Part shown: piece after piece, positions 1 through 12,075 of the stretch
Layout of the letters: the number at the start of each line of letters is the position of its first letter
Numbering within the stretch: position 1 is the stretch's first letter
Source of the DNA: Mortierella sp. BCC40632
Lineage: Eukaryota; Mortierellomycota; Mortierellomycetes; Mortierellales; Mortierellaceae
Assembly: GCA_011634665.1 (NCBI GenBank)
Contig: WAEK01000016.1
Location: 186,001-250,000 of the forward strand
Reading direction: 5' to 3'
Length of the DNA: 64,000 nucleotides
Notes under the pieces: model-generated
The model's input: the letters and a program-made list of their open reading frames with translations, nothing else
Databases searched by the model: none
What the model was told of the DNA's origin: nothing
Translations under genes and position numbers: made by a program

Positions 1-363
1 CTCAGGCTTGCAGCATGGATGGATAATGTTGTTCATGTCGAGGTAGAGATAGTCATTCTCCTCGTTGTTGGGATTAGGCTGCGTAATGTCGATGGGAATC
101 TCGACTCCGTTGACCTCCTTTGGCTGCTCTTCGACGACATTTGTCGTGATCTTTGGGTACTTGTTGGCAAGCCTAGATGGGTCCAAAAAAAAAGGAAAAA
201 AAAAAAAAAAAAAAAAAAAAAAAGGAAGAAAAAGCGACTAGCTAGTTAGTCGAAGGGGAAGGAAGGACAGATCTCTGGGGTGATCTACAAAGGCAATCTC
301 GGGGGGATCAGCAGAAAAAAATAGAGTCGCTGTTTACCATCTGAAAAGAGCAGGGACTCCCAT
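1..363 (-). CDS. rat1: 5'-3' exoribonuclease Rat1/Xrn2, N-terminal fragment (runs off the window)
   Basis: Nuclear 5'-3' exoribonuclease that degrades uncapped RNA and helps terminate RNA polymerase II (family knowledge). Exon 1 is 363-338 and encodes MGVPALFR plus two bases of the next codon. A GTAAAC donor follows, and exon 2 starts at 172 after a CTAG acceptor, completing W and reading LANKYPK. The [10 protein letters not shown] start is diagnostic of Rat1/Xrn2; Xrn1 usually starts MGVPKFFRW. Exon 2 continues to the edge with [13 protein letters not shown], the family's acidic metal-binding N-terminal motif. The 165-nt intron contains a poly(T) run on the coding strand. Only about 66 codons lie in the window, so catalytic completeness cannot be judged. 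Confidence 0.93.
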
Positions 364-691
364 GGTGGGAAGAGGGTGTAGAGGAGGGTAACGGGGAGAA
401 TGGAGAGGATGTACTGATGCGACAATGAGGATGCGCAAAGACAGACAGGGTTAAAAATAAAAAAAAAAAGAGTGGGACAAAGAAGTTATCACTCCATGCA
501 ACGAACGAATGGGTGACTGCCAAAAAAAAAAAAAAAAATGACGTGACGTAGTGTATGTGAAGTGAAGATGGTGGTGGTTCGCACCCATTTCACCTTTGCC
601 ACCTCTTTGTCCTGTTCACATTGGCAGCAAGCACAATTGTCCTTCCAGAACTAAACACACAGGCATTGCGCTCAACAAACACTCGGTCACC
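364..691. promoter_or_regulatory. Divergent intergenic region between rat1 and the UBX gene
   Basis: About 330 bases separate the two start codons, so this must hold both 5' ends. It contains two A-runs (around 457-470 and 522-538) and a palindromic tgacgtgacgta stretch near 540. No TATA box or other defined element is clear. Confidence 0.4.
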
Positions 692-2818
692 ATGGAAGCC
701 GTTAATTCAGAGGACATTGTCCAGTTCTGTGCCATCACCTCTGCCGACCCAGAGGTGGCCTCAAGTTATCTAGTGGTGCGTTACGAAAGTCCTCTGCACT
801 TCTCCCCGCGTTCAGAGACCCACACCCCTGTTGGTCCTTTCGACCATCGGCCCCAGCTCGAGGACTCACAGGCCTTGCTCTCTTTTACAACGTCGTAGGT
901 CTGCGATGGTAATATTGAGCGTGCTATCACGCTGTACATGGAAAGCGGAGGTGCCGACCTCCGAGGCGCCGTACCCTCCCCTACCATCACCAACAACAGC
1001 GGCAACAATAACGCGGGCAGTAACAGTGGAAACAGAGGGGCCCGTCGATCGCGCTCATCTTCTAACGATAGGAACTCGGGAAGCTATGATGATACGTTTG
1101 ATCAGGATGCAGCCCTTGCACGGTCTCTCCAGGAGCAGGACACTATCCGCGCCCCTATTGCCCCCCGACATGAGATGTTGCTTGGCGACGACTTTGACAC
1201 TCACGCAGGTCCAGGCTATGCGGGTTCTTCTCGTAAGTTTCGCAGATCTTTTATCCGCCTTTGCCAGAGTGTTGTCTTTGCCCCTTCTTCCCCGAGTAGA
1301 CTTGCGTGTATGGGTTTGTGGGTGTGTGGATTCTGATATCCGCTGGTATTCTTGTGTGGTTGAGCATTGCATCTCTTTCAGAAAAAGGCCTTTTTTTTTT
1401 TTTACGTATTTTCATGCAAATGATTTATCCTATTTGCTCTCTTGATGATTTTTTTTTTTTTTCACACAGGGTCCCGTGGTACATCATCGGTGTTTCTACC
1501 CCCCGACTCGACTCTTGGAGTGGATGCGTTCCGCGATTTTAGAGCAGAGGCAGCATCAATGGGCGGAGAAACTAGCCCCAGGACTTCAAAGCTGGCAGAG
1601 CTCTTCAAGGCACCTTTGGACATAATGGCTCGAGGAGATTTTGAACAAGTAAAATTTTTTTGGCTCTTTGGTTAAGGTTGACTTTTTTTTTGTGCGGCAT
1701 CATCCAGCAACCAATGGTTGACGATACTGATTGATTTACTTCTTGCCCTTTTCCCCACGCTATTACCCGCTTGGCGGATTTTTTTTTTTTTTTTTTTTGC
1801 CACAGTGCCGAAAGGTTGCCAAGGCGGACAAAAAGTGGCTGATGGTCAATATTCAAGACCCCACCATCTTTGCATGTCAGACGCTTAACCGTGACCTCTG
1901 GAGTAGTCCAAAAGTCAAGGAGGTCATCAAGGAGAGCTTTGTGTTTTTGCAGGTGCGTAAACAGATACCCTTCTCCCCTGTTGAAGTGCATGCCAGGAGG
2001 CGCAGCATTGTTGGGCAAAGTTCACTGACACTAGAATTTTTATTTGTTTTTATTATGATTATGAAAAAAAAAAGTTTTATTCTGATAGTGTCGAAGGCAA
2101 GAAGTACATTGCCTACTATCCCCTGCGAGGCTATCCTCATATTGCCATCATCGATCCTCGGACCGGTAAGAGAGAATTTTTCCAAAAAAAAAGCAAAAAA
2201 AAAAAAAAAAAAAAAAATCTCTTGGTTTGGAGATTGGACCTCTACTTTGAGGGATACTGATATTTTAGAGTATCGGTTGATGAACTACTATAGCTGAGAG
2301 AATGCTGTTCTGGAAAAAGGCCATGGATCCTGAAATGTTCCTTGACGAAGGTACGAAGACTTGTCAGGAGGCAATGAAGAAAAAACACACACATACTTGA
2401 GATTTACATTTGCTCCGCCTATTACACGGACCCCTTCACTGCTCTCATTATTGACGTCAAGAATCTTTCCGTCCGGATCACAATCCCCCCCCCCTCCTTT
2501 CTCCCCTTCCTATTCATAGTGGGCGAGTTCCTACACATGCATTCACTTAGTGACAGTTCCTCAAAGCCTTCGCAACCAAAAAGGACAAAGATTGTCAAAG
2601 ATGTCCTAGATATGACAGAAGAAGAGCAACTCCAGGCAGCCATTAATGCGTCTATGGGTGGAGGATCCTCGAGTACAGCTGAAGCTGAGAGCGAAGACCC
2701 TCAAACAGAATCTGTAGCAGACGCTAACGAGAGTGAGTATTGTTGCGCTGTTGCTGTACTTTATTGAGAAGAGTGAGGATATGTACTTTATGAGCGAATT
2801 GTCTGACCCTATTTTCAT

Positions 2819-2849
<31 letters not shown>

Positions 2850-3166
2850 TATTAGTGACGGTAGAGGACCCTGATATCAATCTGTCTCCGCTTGAGCGTA
2901 TCCAGCCTGTGGATCATCCAGAACCCAGTGACGTAGCAAACTCAACAAGGATTGGTTTCCGCCTTTCGGATGGATCTCGATTGATGCACCGATTCTCAAA
3001 AACGGCAACTGTCCGGGTTTTGTTTGAATTTATCAAGGCCAAGATGGAGGATGCGAGGACACAACCATTTGAGCTTGTATTCTTGGGTAGACAGTTGATT
3101 GAGGATGTGGACAAGACTCTTTCGGAAGTTGGTGTTGAGAATGCGCAGATTATGGTACAGATGTGA
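692..3166 (+). CDS. UBXN7: UBA-UAS-UIM-UBX domain protein (Cdc48/p97 adaptor, UBXN7/Ubx5 type)
   Basis: Adaptor linking ubiquitinated substrates to the Cdc48/p97 ATPase. Visible exons are 692-775, 899-1232, 1470-1648, 1806-1952, about 2097/2102-2165, 2294-2350, 2520-2732 and 2856-3166, giving roughly 465 residues against 489 for human UBXN7. The N-terminus is a UBA domain starting MEAVNSEDIVQFCAIT. A thioredoxin-like UAS domain follows (KWLMVNIQDPTIFACQ, LNRDLWSS, IAIIDPRTG). A UIM comes next (DMTEEEQLQAAINASMG), then a C-terminal UBX domain (TRIGFRLSDGSRLMHRF through LVFLGRQLIEDVDKTL). An in-frame upstream ATG exists at 596, but 692 gives the family N-terminus. The fourth-to-fifth exon junction is ambiguous because two acceptors fit. 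Confidence 0.9.
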
Positions 3167-3437
3167 GGAAGCACATGCGAAACAATATCAAAAAAAGAGA
3201 ACAAAAAAAAAAAAAAAAAAAAAAAAAGAAAAAAAGAAAGAAAGAAAAAGGCGACCCGTTCTAATGGAAAGCGCATTCATATTGACCATGAAAATGGCCC
3301 AAAGAGACTCTACCCAAATATCAATATTTTTTTTTTTTTGTTTACGCTATCAGATCGAGAGAGAGAGAAAGAAAGAGAGAGATAGAGAGATGTATTTGTG
3401 CTGTTATGATACAAGATGAAAGAAAGAATGACACTAT

Positions 3438-4047
3438 CTACTTTGCAGTACGGAACAGTCTCTGGAAAAAGCTGGGTCCTTTTGCTCCGATGGCTTCGGC
3501 ATTCTTCTTTGCAGTCTCCTTCTCCAACATGTCGATCAGCTTTGCGTAGTAGTTAGGGTTGCTGGCAGGACTCAACAATTTGGACGAGAGAGGGTACTGA
3601 ATAAAGTCAAGACAGAGAGAGAGAGAGAGAGAGAGGATAGGCCCCAAGTTAGATAAGCTCTTTGATGGATTTCATTCCGTCATTCATGCCTGTTGACTCT
3701 TGTCCATTAAAATTCTCTAGTGATATGAGAGATAAAAAAGAGAGAAAGAAAGAGGGTGAGTGCTTTACCTTTTGCTTAAACTCGCTACGGCAGATCTTTT
3801 GAAGAGCCTCAAGTTGACGTTCACCGTCAGCAATCCTGGAGGCGAGGGTATCGTTGGCTCCAGCAGCAGCAGTAGAGGAAGAAGAGACTGGGGAGCGGAA
3901 GGATTCAAGGACCTGGGATCGGAGAGCAGTCTTCATGTTGCGGGTGGGACGGATCGGATCGGTCGGCCATTTGGAGATCACTCGGAGGTAGCCTCTGTAG
4001 AGCCGAATGATGGCAGCAGATTGTGATGAGGTAGCTGATGCGGACAT
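3438..4047 (-). CDS. UQCC2: Mitochondrial complex III assembly factor, UQCC2/Cbp6-like
   Basis: Two exons, 4047-3769 and 3596-3438, join in phase 0 across a GTAAAG...TCAG intron to give 145 residues. The pattern LYRGYLRVISKWPTDPIRP, then LRSQVLESF, then FKQKYPL follows human UQCC2, which has YRRFLKLCEEWPVD, LRQRVAQAF and YKHKYP. That family (yeast Cbp6) binds newly made cytochrome b during bc1 complex assembly. An LYR-motif protein of another subtype is the main alternative. The in-frame ATG at 4239 would add a Ser/His-rich leader; 4047 is preferred because MSASATSSQSAA leads directly into the conserved region. The gene is convergent with the UBX gene, 271 bases apart. Confidence 0.62.
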
Positions 4048-4479
4048 GGCGAAGCAGATTCTTCTGTGATGGTGTGGCGGAAGAGAGATGTCCTGGAATG
4101 TCCTTTGTGTTCCTTTTGGGGGTATTTTGCCGTTCCTAGAGATCACTCCGAACTCGAAATGTGTTTGAAAAGTAGAAGGGGAGGAGGAGGAGGAGGAGGG
4201 GGAGTGTGACGCGCTTGTGTTTGTTCTGTCTGCCACCAAATAAAAAAAATGTAGAGCCTCTCTCTGACCAGATTTGACCGATTCAAGCTGAGCTGAGCTG
4301 AGCTTGCTATTGTTGCTGCTGATTATTGATTCTGCTGCTGCTGGAGGATGAGCAAAGCTTTTTTTCTATCAGAACTGATCGAACAGGACGCGTCGAAGCA
4401 CCCACCCTATTATTTTGATTTTCTCTCTCTCTCTCTCTGTCTCCTTCTCTACTCTTTGATCCACACACATCCACATACT

Positions 4480-4488
4480 CACACACAC

Positions 4489-4525
<37 letters not shown>
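4480..4525. repeat. (CA)n microsatellite
   Basis: Alternating CA interrupted by two CATA units, followed by a short TATATA stretch. Confidence 0.95.
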
Positions 4526-4793
4526 TTATATATACTCTAACACGCGTGCGTATAAAAAGAAATATATCTCCTCTCTCGTCACCTTTGGATCGTTGCATGA
4601 ATGGGCTACGCCATTGACCTCCTGCTCCAGTCTCCGGGTGGTCCGGCAAGTGGGCGGACGGGGTGGAAAGAAGAGACATGAGGGGCAGGGAGTTTGTTCG
4701 TTCTCCCTTGTGTATCCTTTTGTGTCCTTGGGGTCTCGCTTGGGTTCACTCGGCCTCTCCCTCCTCTCTCCCCCCTTTTTTTTTCTCTCTCTC

Positions 4794-4842
4794 TCACTCA
4801 CTCACTCACTCACTCACTCACTCACTCACTCACTCACTCACT
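4794..4842. repeat. (CACT)n tetranucleotide microsatellite
   Basis: About 12 tandem CACT/ACTC units, continuing with imperfect units to about 4870. Confidence 0.95.
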
Positions 4843-5591
4843 CGCACTCACTCTCACTCACTTTCACTCACATACTCTCTTTCTCTCTGTGGTTTCTTGT
4901 TCTGTCACCAGTACCATGCAGACGAGACGCACTCGCCCCAGTGGATGGTCTCACAAAGACAGGTCATCGCACGACATGTGCTGAGAGAGAGAGAAAGTGA
5001 GCATCGCTTTGGTTACATGAACCATGTGTGTCATGAGATTGTCAACTCGACATGACTTGTCCGCGGACCACAGATTGCGCTTAGGCGAGCAAAGAAAAAG
5101 AAAAAGAACAAAACAGAAAGATAGCAATGCGGGAGCATAGCAGGAAGCAGCCAGACATTTCAGACCTGTTTGTGATGGAGCCCCGTTTGGTCTGTGTTTG
5201 CTCCTTCGGACCTGCGCCTCTTTATCAGCTCGAGAGACGAGTCTTGTGAACGGGTACATCGAGTGCAGTAGGCAAGTAGGAGAGAGAGAGAAAGAGAGAA
5301 AGAGAGGCGCACGCGCGAGAGTAGACAGGCCAGGAAAAGGAGAGAATCGAACGAGCGATGGAAAGAGACGAGGAGAGGAGAGCCATGAATGTCAATGAAG
5401 GCTCGCCTTTCTCTTCTTCTTCTTTTTCTTCTTCTTCGCTTGTTCTTGTTCTTCTTGTTCTCTCATCTCTTTTCACTTTTGCTCCACCGCTCAACAAGTC
5501 CTTTCCGGTGTCACTCGCTCCCTTCTCCGTTTACTGTTCGTACATCGCCACTACTCGCTTTTCTCCACACACATACACACAAATACACACA

Positions 5592-5622
<31 letters not shown>

Positions 5623-5713
5623 CACGTTATTTTCTCTCTCTTTCTCTCTTTCTCTTTAATCTATCTCTTTTTAAAATATCTCTTCTCTCTTATCTCTTTA
5701 TTTTAATCTTTTC

Positions 5714-5716
<3 letters not shown>

Positions 5717-5756
<40 letters not shown>
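5717..5756. repeat. (TA)n microsatellite
   Basis: About 20 uninterrupted TA units, about 175 bases before the proposed start codon of the kinase gene. Confidence 0.95.
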
Positions 5757-5758
<2 letters not shown>

Positions 5759-5932
5759 ATATTTCTTCTTTCTCTCTCCTTCCTCCTCCCCCTCCCCCTC
5801 TCTTTTTTTTTAAAAATATTTTCCGGATCTTGCCAGGCCATGGGTCATCTTTATATCCCTTGCTGCACTGGAATTGGCGTTGCTCGACCCACCCATACTC
5901 ACTGCACCTTGCCCTGTCCACATTACCCTGTC

Positions 5933-6088
5933 ATGGTATGCATCCATTCATTCATTCATTCATTCATTCATTCATCCGTCCATCCCACTGACCGACGTCA
6001 TGTCCCTGGAGAACAATACGGCGACTACCTCTTCCTTCCCCCTATTGATTCTCAGACCGGAGTTGTGTTCCACGCGTCCCGACGGTTG

Positions 6089-6124
<36 letters not shown>

Positions 6125-6931
6125 ACTCTCTTTCTCTGTCACAACGAAAGACGTGTCGCGGTTCCTCTTCCTGCGATCCATTCACAAGATAGGGAGGCCT
6201 AAGTCCTGGCCACTGACGAATGGCTACTGGATCCTCTCCCTCCCTGACCCTTTTTTTTTTTTTTTTTTTTGTATATCTCTTTAGAGCGTCTCAAGTCAGT
6301 TGGATCCAGAAGAGCACTACGTCAAGTTGGAGCGCATCGGTAAGGAGGCATGCTCCTCACCCCTACTCCTCCTCCCCCCGTCCAACACCACTTCGCCCTG
6401 CAGAGACTCAGCGCAAACCCTACCGAGCAACAGACCAACTAAGGAAAGAGGGTGTATATGTGTGTGAGAAAGAGAGAGAGAACAGAGAGAGATGGGCGAG
6501 TCAAGGGTCTGGAGCTCTGGAATCGTGGGCGATGAGATTCAGAAAAGAAAAAAACTTACTTGGGCGAGGGTGAGGCAAGGCAAGGCAGATCGTCTCCTCC
6601 CACAGCAGGGTTCGCTCTCACACCACACACAAACAAAAAGGAAAAAAAAAGCTCTCCTACTTGCCTTGCTGTTTGCTCGCGTTGTTAGTTTTTTTTCCCC
6701 CCTTGTCTGATGACGATGAATACCGCAACTCTCTTTTTTTTAAACTTTCGGAAGACCCCTAACGCAACCACAACCATAACCATGCCTCTCTTTCTCTTTC
6801 TCTCTCTTTTTTTTTTTTTTTTTCTCCTCTGTTTAGGCAAAGGCTCATTCGGAGAAGTCTTCAAAGGGTAATTGTCGGATGGATGGCTACCTCACCAGTT
6901 CTTGAGAGAAGAAGGAGGCGAGAGAGAGAGA

Positions 6932-7001
<70 letters not shown>

Positions 7002-8010
7002 CACTGGATCTAGAACATGGATACTCCTGATAAAAAGAAAAGAAAAAAAGCGGGAAAAAAAAAAAAAAAAAAAAAAAAAAGGGAAAGGGCACAGGATGCT
7101 TCCTTCATCTCTTTCTCTTACAGTCCATGACCAGACAGAGGAGGCGACAAGGAATCATCATCTTGTTTGGGTTACTCGCGCTATCAAGGAGACAACTAAA
7201 AAAAAGAGGCGCTATCATCCATTGCCTGATATCTGGGGGGATTCTCTGTTCGGGACGAAGATACTCCCCGATAGTCCTTTTTTTCTTTTATTATTATTGC
7301 TTTTTTTTTTTTATTACTTTTATTATTGCTTTGGCACTATTCGTACTTTTCTCTCTTTCTCGCTCTTTTTCTCTCCTCAATTGCTCTCTCTCTCTCTCTC
7401 TCCTCTTCCCTGTCGACATCATCCTCTCTGGTGTCTGTTAGTGGAGAGTGTGTGTGTGCTGAAAGAGAGAGAGAGAGGCACTCCTGAATCTATCTCGCAA
7501 GATGGCTTTGTCGTCTACTGCCCTTCTTGAGTGTTCTCGCCCTGCTAACCTCAGACGTCTGGGCCATTGGTGCTCCCAACGGTCTCTGAGGGAAACGCTT
7601 GGATCGTGAGAAAGAGTGAGCAAAGGGAGAAGGAAAAAGAGAGAGAGAAAGAAGGAGGAAATGAACAAAGAACAAAGGAGTGAACATGGGAGTAAGAAAG
7701 GGGGAGAAAGGAGAGAAGAGAGAGAGAGAGAGAGAGAAAGTAAAAAAAAAAAAAAAAAAAAAAAAAGGAAAACCAGGTAGATTCAAACAAGTGTGATGTC
7801 TTCTAATGTTGCTGTTGTGGATGGGTCATATCCTTTCGTACCTGAATGTGTTTAGATTCGACCGAAGGACAAAGAAGCCCGTTGCGATCAAGATCATTGA
7901 CCTCGAGAATGCCGAGGATGAGATCGACGATATCCAGCAAGAGATCAGCATTCTGTCCCAGCTGGACTCTCCGTTTGTAACAAGGTAAATCTCCTTTCTG
8001 TGAATATGTG

Positions 8011-8046
<36 letters not shown>

Positions 8047-9131
8047 TGTCTGTCTGTCCTTCCTCTCCCCCTTTCTCTCTTGTCTCTCTCATCATTCCGT
8101 TCCATTCCATTCCATCCCGCAAGACCAAGTGAACGAAACACAGCTGCGTAGCAAGCAATGAGAAAAGAGAGAGAGAGAGAGACAGAAAAAGACGGAGAGA
8201 AGAGAAGGAGTTTACTCAGAAAAAGGACATGCGCCATGACACATCTTTTTCTTTGTCCTTCTTTGTTGTTTCACGCGATAGATACTTTGCCTCGTTCCTG
8301 AAGGGGGCCAACCTTTGGATCGTCATGGAATATTGTTCAGGCGGGTCGTGTTCAGACTTGGTAACGTGGGTTGTTGTTGGAGTCTGCTTTTGAGGTTTGA
8401 CCCAAGAGAGAAAAAAGAAAAAAACGTAGTTTGGGCTGTATAACTAGGTTTTCCCTCTAGTCGTTATGCACGATATCATGTGTCCATGCAAAAGGGCCCA
8501 GGGGAGAGAAGGAGAGAGAGAGAGAAAGGAGAAAGAACAGAGAAGACTGATACTCTATCTTTTTTCTGTTTTTTTTTTTTCACTTTTCACTCTCTGTTTG
8601 CCATCGCCACATCGTCTTCTTGTATACTCTCTGTCCTCTGTGGGGATGGACTGTGGAGTAGATGAAGGCTGCAACGTTCAAGGAGGACTACATCGCTATC
8701 ATCGCGCGTGAACTGCTCAAGGGCCTAGAGTATCTACATGGCGAGGGCAAACTCCACCGAGGTAAGCATGCAGAGCCATGCGTTGAGCTGCTTGTGTACA
8801 GCTTCTTTGGATGACCATCTTTTTGTCGAGCCATGCTCTCATTCTCTGATATGCAAGCAAACATGCACTCTGTTCAAGGGAACACTGTCAGCAAGTAGTG
8901 ATCTGACCGCGTGAAATCTGTGTTTCCTGCAATGCTCATCTCTCTCTCCTTTCTTCTTGCTCTCTTTCTTTCTTGGATGGTGGTTGCACCATTCTGCATC
9001 CTATTCGGGCACCAGATATCAAAGGTACAGACAGCTCGGAATGGTCTCGTTAACACATACCTTTGGTTTGACTCTTGGCTCAATGTATGCCTACAGCCCG
9101 CTGATGACATGTCTACCCGTCTTCCTCTACT

Positions 9132-9162
<31 letters not shown>

Positions 9163-9513
9163 CTTTTCTTTTCATCTTGGATAGCCGCAAATGTCCTATT
9201 GACGGCAGAGGGTGATGTGAAGCTCGCAGACTTTGGAGTATCTGGACAGGTAAAGGGTCATAAGCGGAATAACTTTGGATGGGAAAAGTAGTAACGACAG
9301 GAGCTATCCCAAGGAACTCATAGGCTACTTTTGTCCTCTTCCTCCCCCTCCCCCTTTCTCTCTCTCTCTTCTTGCCTCTCCTCCACTACTCCTTTACTCC
9401 GCATAGCTCACGGCCACTATGACAAAAAAGAATACTTTTGTGGGTACACCTGTAAGTACATTTGACCTATCGTTTCTCATGCCCAGTCCAGCCCAGCCCT
9501 ACTAAGCTCCAGC

Positions 9514-9546
<33 letters not shown>

Positions 9547-9956
9547 AAAAGTGCAAGAGCCGTACCTCGAGTAGGTACCTTGCCCTTGCGCGACTCGCAG
9601 CTTACTGACAAACTCTTTATTCGCCTTTGCTTTTCTTTCTCACAATGCCTAGTTCTGGATGGCACCCGAGGTCATTAAGCAGTCTGGATATGATAACAAG
9701 GCCGACATCTGGTCATTAGGCATCACAGCCATCGAGCTGGCAAAGGGCGAGCCACCATACTCAGACATGCATCCAATGAAGGTTCTCTTCTTGATTCCCA
9801 AGAACACCCCACCAACTCTAGAAGGCAACTATTCTAGAGCTTTCAAGGACTTTGTCGCAGCCTGTCTCCAAAAGGATCCTGCACTGGTAATACCTGCGTT
9901 TGGGCCGCTCTTGTATTGTGGACCCTATTGGATCTACTCTTTCATCTTTCATCTCT

Positions 9957-9988
<32 letters not shown>

Positions 9989-10421
9989 GTGATGATGTTC
10001 TGACATGATGTTACTGCTCTTACTGCGGCCACTGTTGCACTGGCCCTGTCCTTAGCGTCCCACGGCAAAGGAGCTTTCAAAGCATCGGTTTATCCGAGCT
10101 GCCAGGAAAACATCATACCTCACAGAGTTGCTTGAAATTCATGAACGATGGGTATCAAGAGGAGGAGAACGCGAGAGCGAATCTTCGGACGATGAAGGCA
10201 GAAGGTCCGTGAACCCCTTTGTTTCTTTTCTTTCTGAGCCACCACCAAGGCTGTGAGGGTCATAGCCACAGGAGATCTAATTTTCTTTCTTTTTACCAAC
10301 TACTGGTGTTAGCAGTAATAACTATGAGGATGCAGAGGATGGAGGATGGGACTTTGGTACTGTTCGTGGACCAGTCGACCATGAAGATGTAAGTGCCATG
10401 GTTCTCAAACAAGACAATGGG

Positions 10422-10463
<42 letters not shown>

Positions 10464-11014
10464 GAAAGGTATAATGTCTTCTTGGACAGGCTATTCATCT
10501 TCTTTCTCAATTGTGACTTTGTAGATCAAGCTGAATGACTCTGGATATGATACAGTCAGGACACAGAGCTATAGACATATCGAGAGCTTATCAATTCATG
10601 ATGGACCAAACGAGAGTTTTGAGGCGACGAGGCAAACATCGTCTGAACTTCGAGGAGGCGATCGAGTATACCAAACCCTTGTTCGACCAGTGTTGACGAA
10701 TGTAAGCGACATTTCCCCCTGGGAGTTTATATATATATATATATATATTTGTAACAGTTGATTTTAGATGAGCAATGTTGGTGAGGCTGATTGCGGAGCA
10801 AACGTACTAACAACTTTTCCATCTCTTTCTTTCACCTCTCCTCCACCTCCCTTTTTAAATCTCTTTCTCATTCTAGTTGCACGAGCTCTGCCTTCGAGAG
10901 AGTGAACGTCATGCGGTGGAGGGACTCAGGGTGGCATTTGAGAATGCAGAGCGTGAGATACCCGGTATTACACGGTTGTTTGTCAAGGGTGTAGATGAGC
11001 GTCTCCGTGGATAA
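5933..11014 (+). CDS. Ste20-family protein kinase, germinal-centre kinase III type
   Basis: Serine/threonine kinase resembling MST3/4, fungal Sid1 and POD-6, which act in polarity and septation-type Hippo-like pathways. Fourteen exons from 6285 to 11014 join without frame conflict to 440 codons. The likely first coding exon is only ATG (5933-5935), followed directly by a GTATGC donor, giving [20 protein letters not shown]. Kinase motifs in order: glycine loop [20 protein letters not shown] with the ATP-anchoring Lys, HRDIKAANVLL catalytic loop, ADFGVSGQ (DFG), APE ([20 protein letters not shown]). After the kinase domain comes [18 protein letters not shown], typical of GCK-III, then an acidic/Ser linker and a charged C-terminus. 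HRDIK is supplied by a 9-nt exon (9016-9024). Introns hold a (GA)40 tract and many poly(T) runs. Confidence 0.9.
5941..5975. repeat. (CATT)n tetranucleotide repeat
   Basis: About eight tandem CATT/TTCA units, starting five bases after the proposed first donor of the kinase gene and therefore inside its first intron. Confidence 0.9.
6920..6999. repeat. (GA)n microsatellite in a kinase intron
   Basis: About 40 GA units with one GTGTGA interruption. The tract lies in the 988-nt intron 6868-7855, which also has a poly(A) run (7057-7080) and poly(T) runs. Confidence 0.95.
9016..9024 (+). other. 9-nt microexon encoding the kinase catalytic loop
   Basis: Bases 9016-9024 (ATATCAAAG) are flanked by an upstream AG and a downstream GTACAG donor. 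With the exon ending at 8761 (CACCGAG) and the exon starting at 9185 (CCGCAAATG) they restore HRDIKAAN with correct phase on both sides. No other nearby sequence supplies these residues. Confidence 0.85.
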
Positions 11015-11428
11015 AGAAGGGAGAATCCAAAGACAATTTGAAGAAAGTTTGGTCTTATCATTTAACTCTTCTTTCTTCGACTTGTCTTCTGGCCTCCTCC
11101 CCCCTTCCTTCATGTCCGAGACTTGACCGGGCCGGTACTCAAATTAGTACTGGCACCATGTCTAGATGCGCCATTACTCTCGCACCTCATTTAATTCAGT
11201 CGTAAAAACAAAAAAGAAAGGGAGAAAAAAAAAAAAAAAGAAAGAAAGAAAAAGAGCACGCAGCATGGTACTCGTCTCAAGGAGGTGTTCTCATCCTTTC
11301 TCTCGCCCTTTCTCTCTCTCTCTCTCTCTCTCCTCTCCATCTCTGTTTTGAACCACTACTTCATCCCCAAAAGCTACTCAATGTGTACTTCATAGTAATT
11401 TCTATATTTTTTTCTATTTTATTTCAGC

Positions 11429-11463
<35 letters not shown>

Positions 11464-11578
11464 CCCCCCAAAAGACATCCAACAGCTAAGTCTAGCAAAC
11501 AAAGAAAAAAAATATTCAAACATTGTACAAGAATTGCGAGTACTTTCAGCCCATTTTTTTTTCCTCGGCAGATATGCG

Positions 11579-11583
<5 letters not shown>

Positions 11584-11631
<48 letters not shown>
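11584..11631. repeat. (CT)n microsatellite
   Basis: About 24 uninterrupted CT units. Confidence 0.95.
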
Positions 11632-11633
<2 letters not shown>

Positions 11634-11814
11634 ACTCTTGAATACTATATCTCCAAAATAGACCTTTTTGTTCCTCTTCTTCATTCAAGTTTGGTCAAAA
11701 GACTCGATTCAATACGTGTCAATGCTTTTTTTTTTTTTTTTTTTTCTCCTTCACACTTATTTCGTCTTAGATCTTGTTGATGGTTTGTAGATCCACAGGA
11801 GCCCATGCAAAGTT

Positions 11815-11819
<5 letters not shown>

Positions 11820-11866
<47 letters not shown>
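11820..11866. repeat. (GA)n microsatellite
   Basis: About 23 uninterrupted GA units, lying in the same spacer as a (CT)n array about 190 bases away. Confidence 0.95.
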
Positions 11867-11872
<6 letters not shown>

Positions 11873-12075
11873 ATTTGAATATCATCCAACAAAAGGCTCT
11901 TTGAGGATACACAGAGTAAGCAAAAGGGTCCTGAGAGCATTCGAGTATGTACTGTCTCTCTTCTCTTTCTTCTTATCTTTTTTTTTTTTTTTTTTTTTTT
12001 TTAGTATGTCGCACAAAGGGCTTATGCAATGCTTTTGCCATGCTTTTTTTTTCATTTTTTTACTGTTCAAAAGAA

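Larger units (their letters stand above)
4048..5932. other. Repeat-rich spacer upstream of the kinase gene
   Basis: Nearly 1.9 kb without a supportable gene. It carries a CA repeat (4480-4525), a CACT tetranucleotide array (4794-4842), TTC/CTT-rich stretches (5408-5460), a second CA repeat (5590-5622), a TA repeat (5717-5756) and CT-rich runs. The open frames here are translations of these repeats. It probably holds the 5' ends of both flanking genes. Confidence 0.6.
11015..12075. other. Convergent spacer between the kinase and brl1 genes
   Basis: No gene is supportable. It contains long T runs (11430-11463, 11725-11745, 11979-12002), a (CT)n array at 11584-11631 and a (GA)n array at 11820-11866. 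Frames in this interval are repeat translations. The 3' untranslated regions and poly(A) sites of both neighbours should lie here. Confidence 0.6.

Noticed and set aside
4480..5756. Possible centromeric or telomeric array because of clustered microsatellites
   Set aside because: The repeats are short and of different types, with ordinary genes on both sides and no telomere-type unit.
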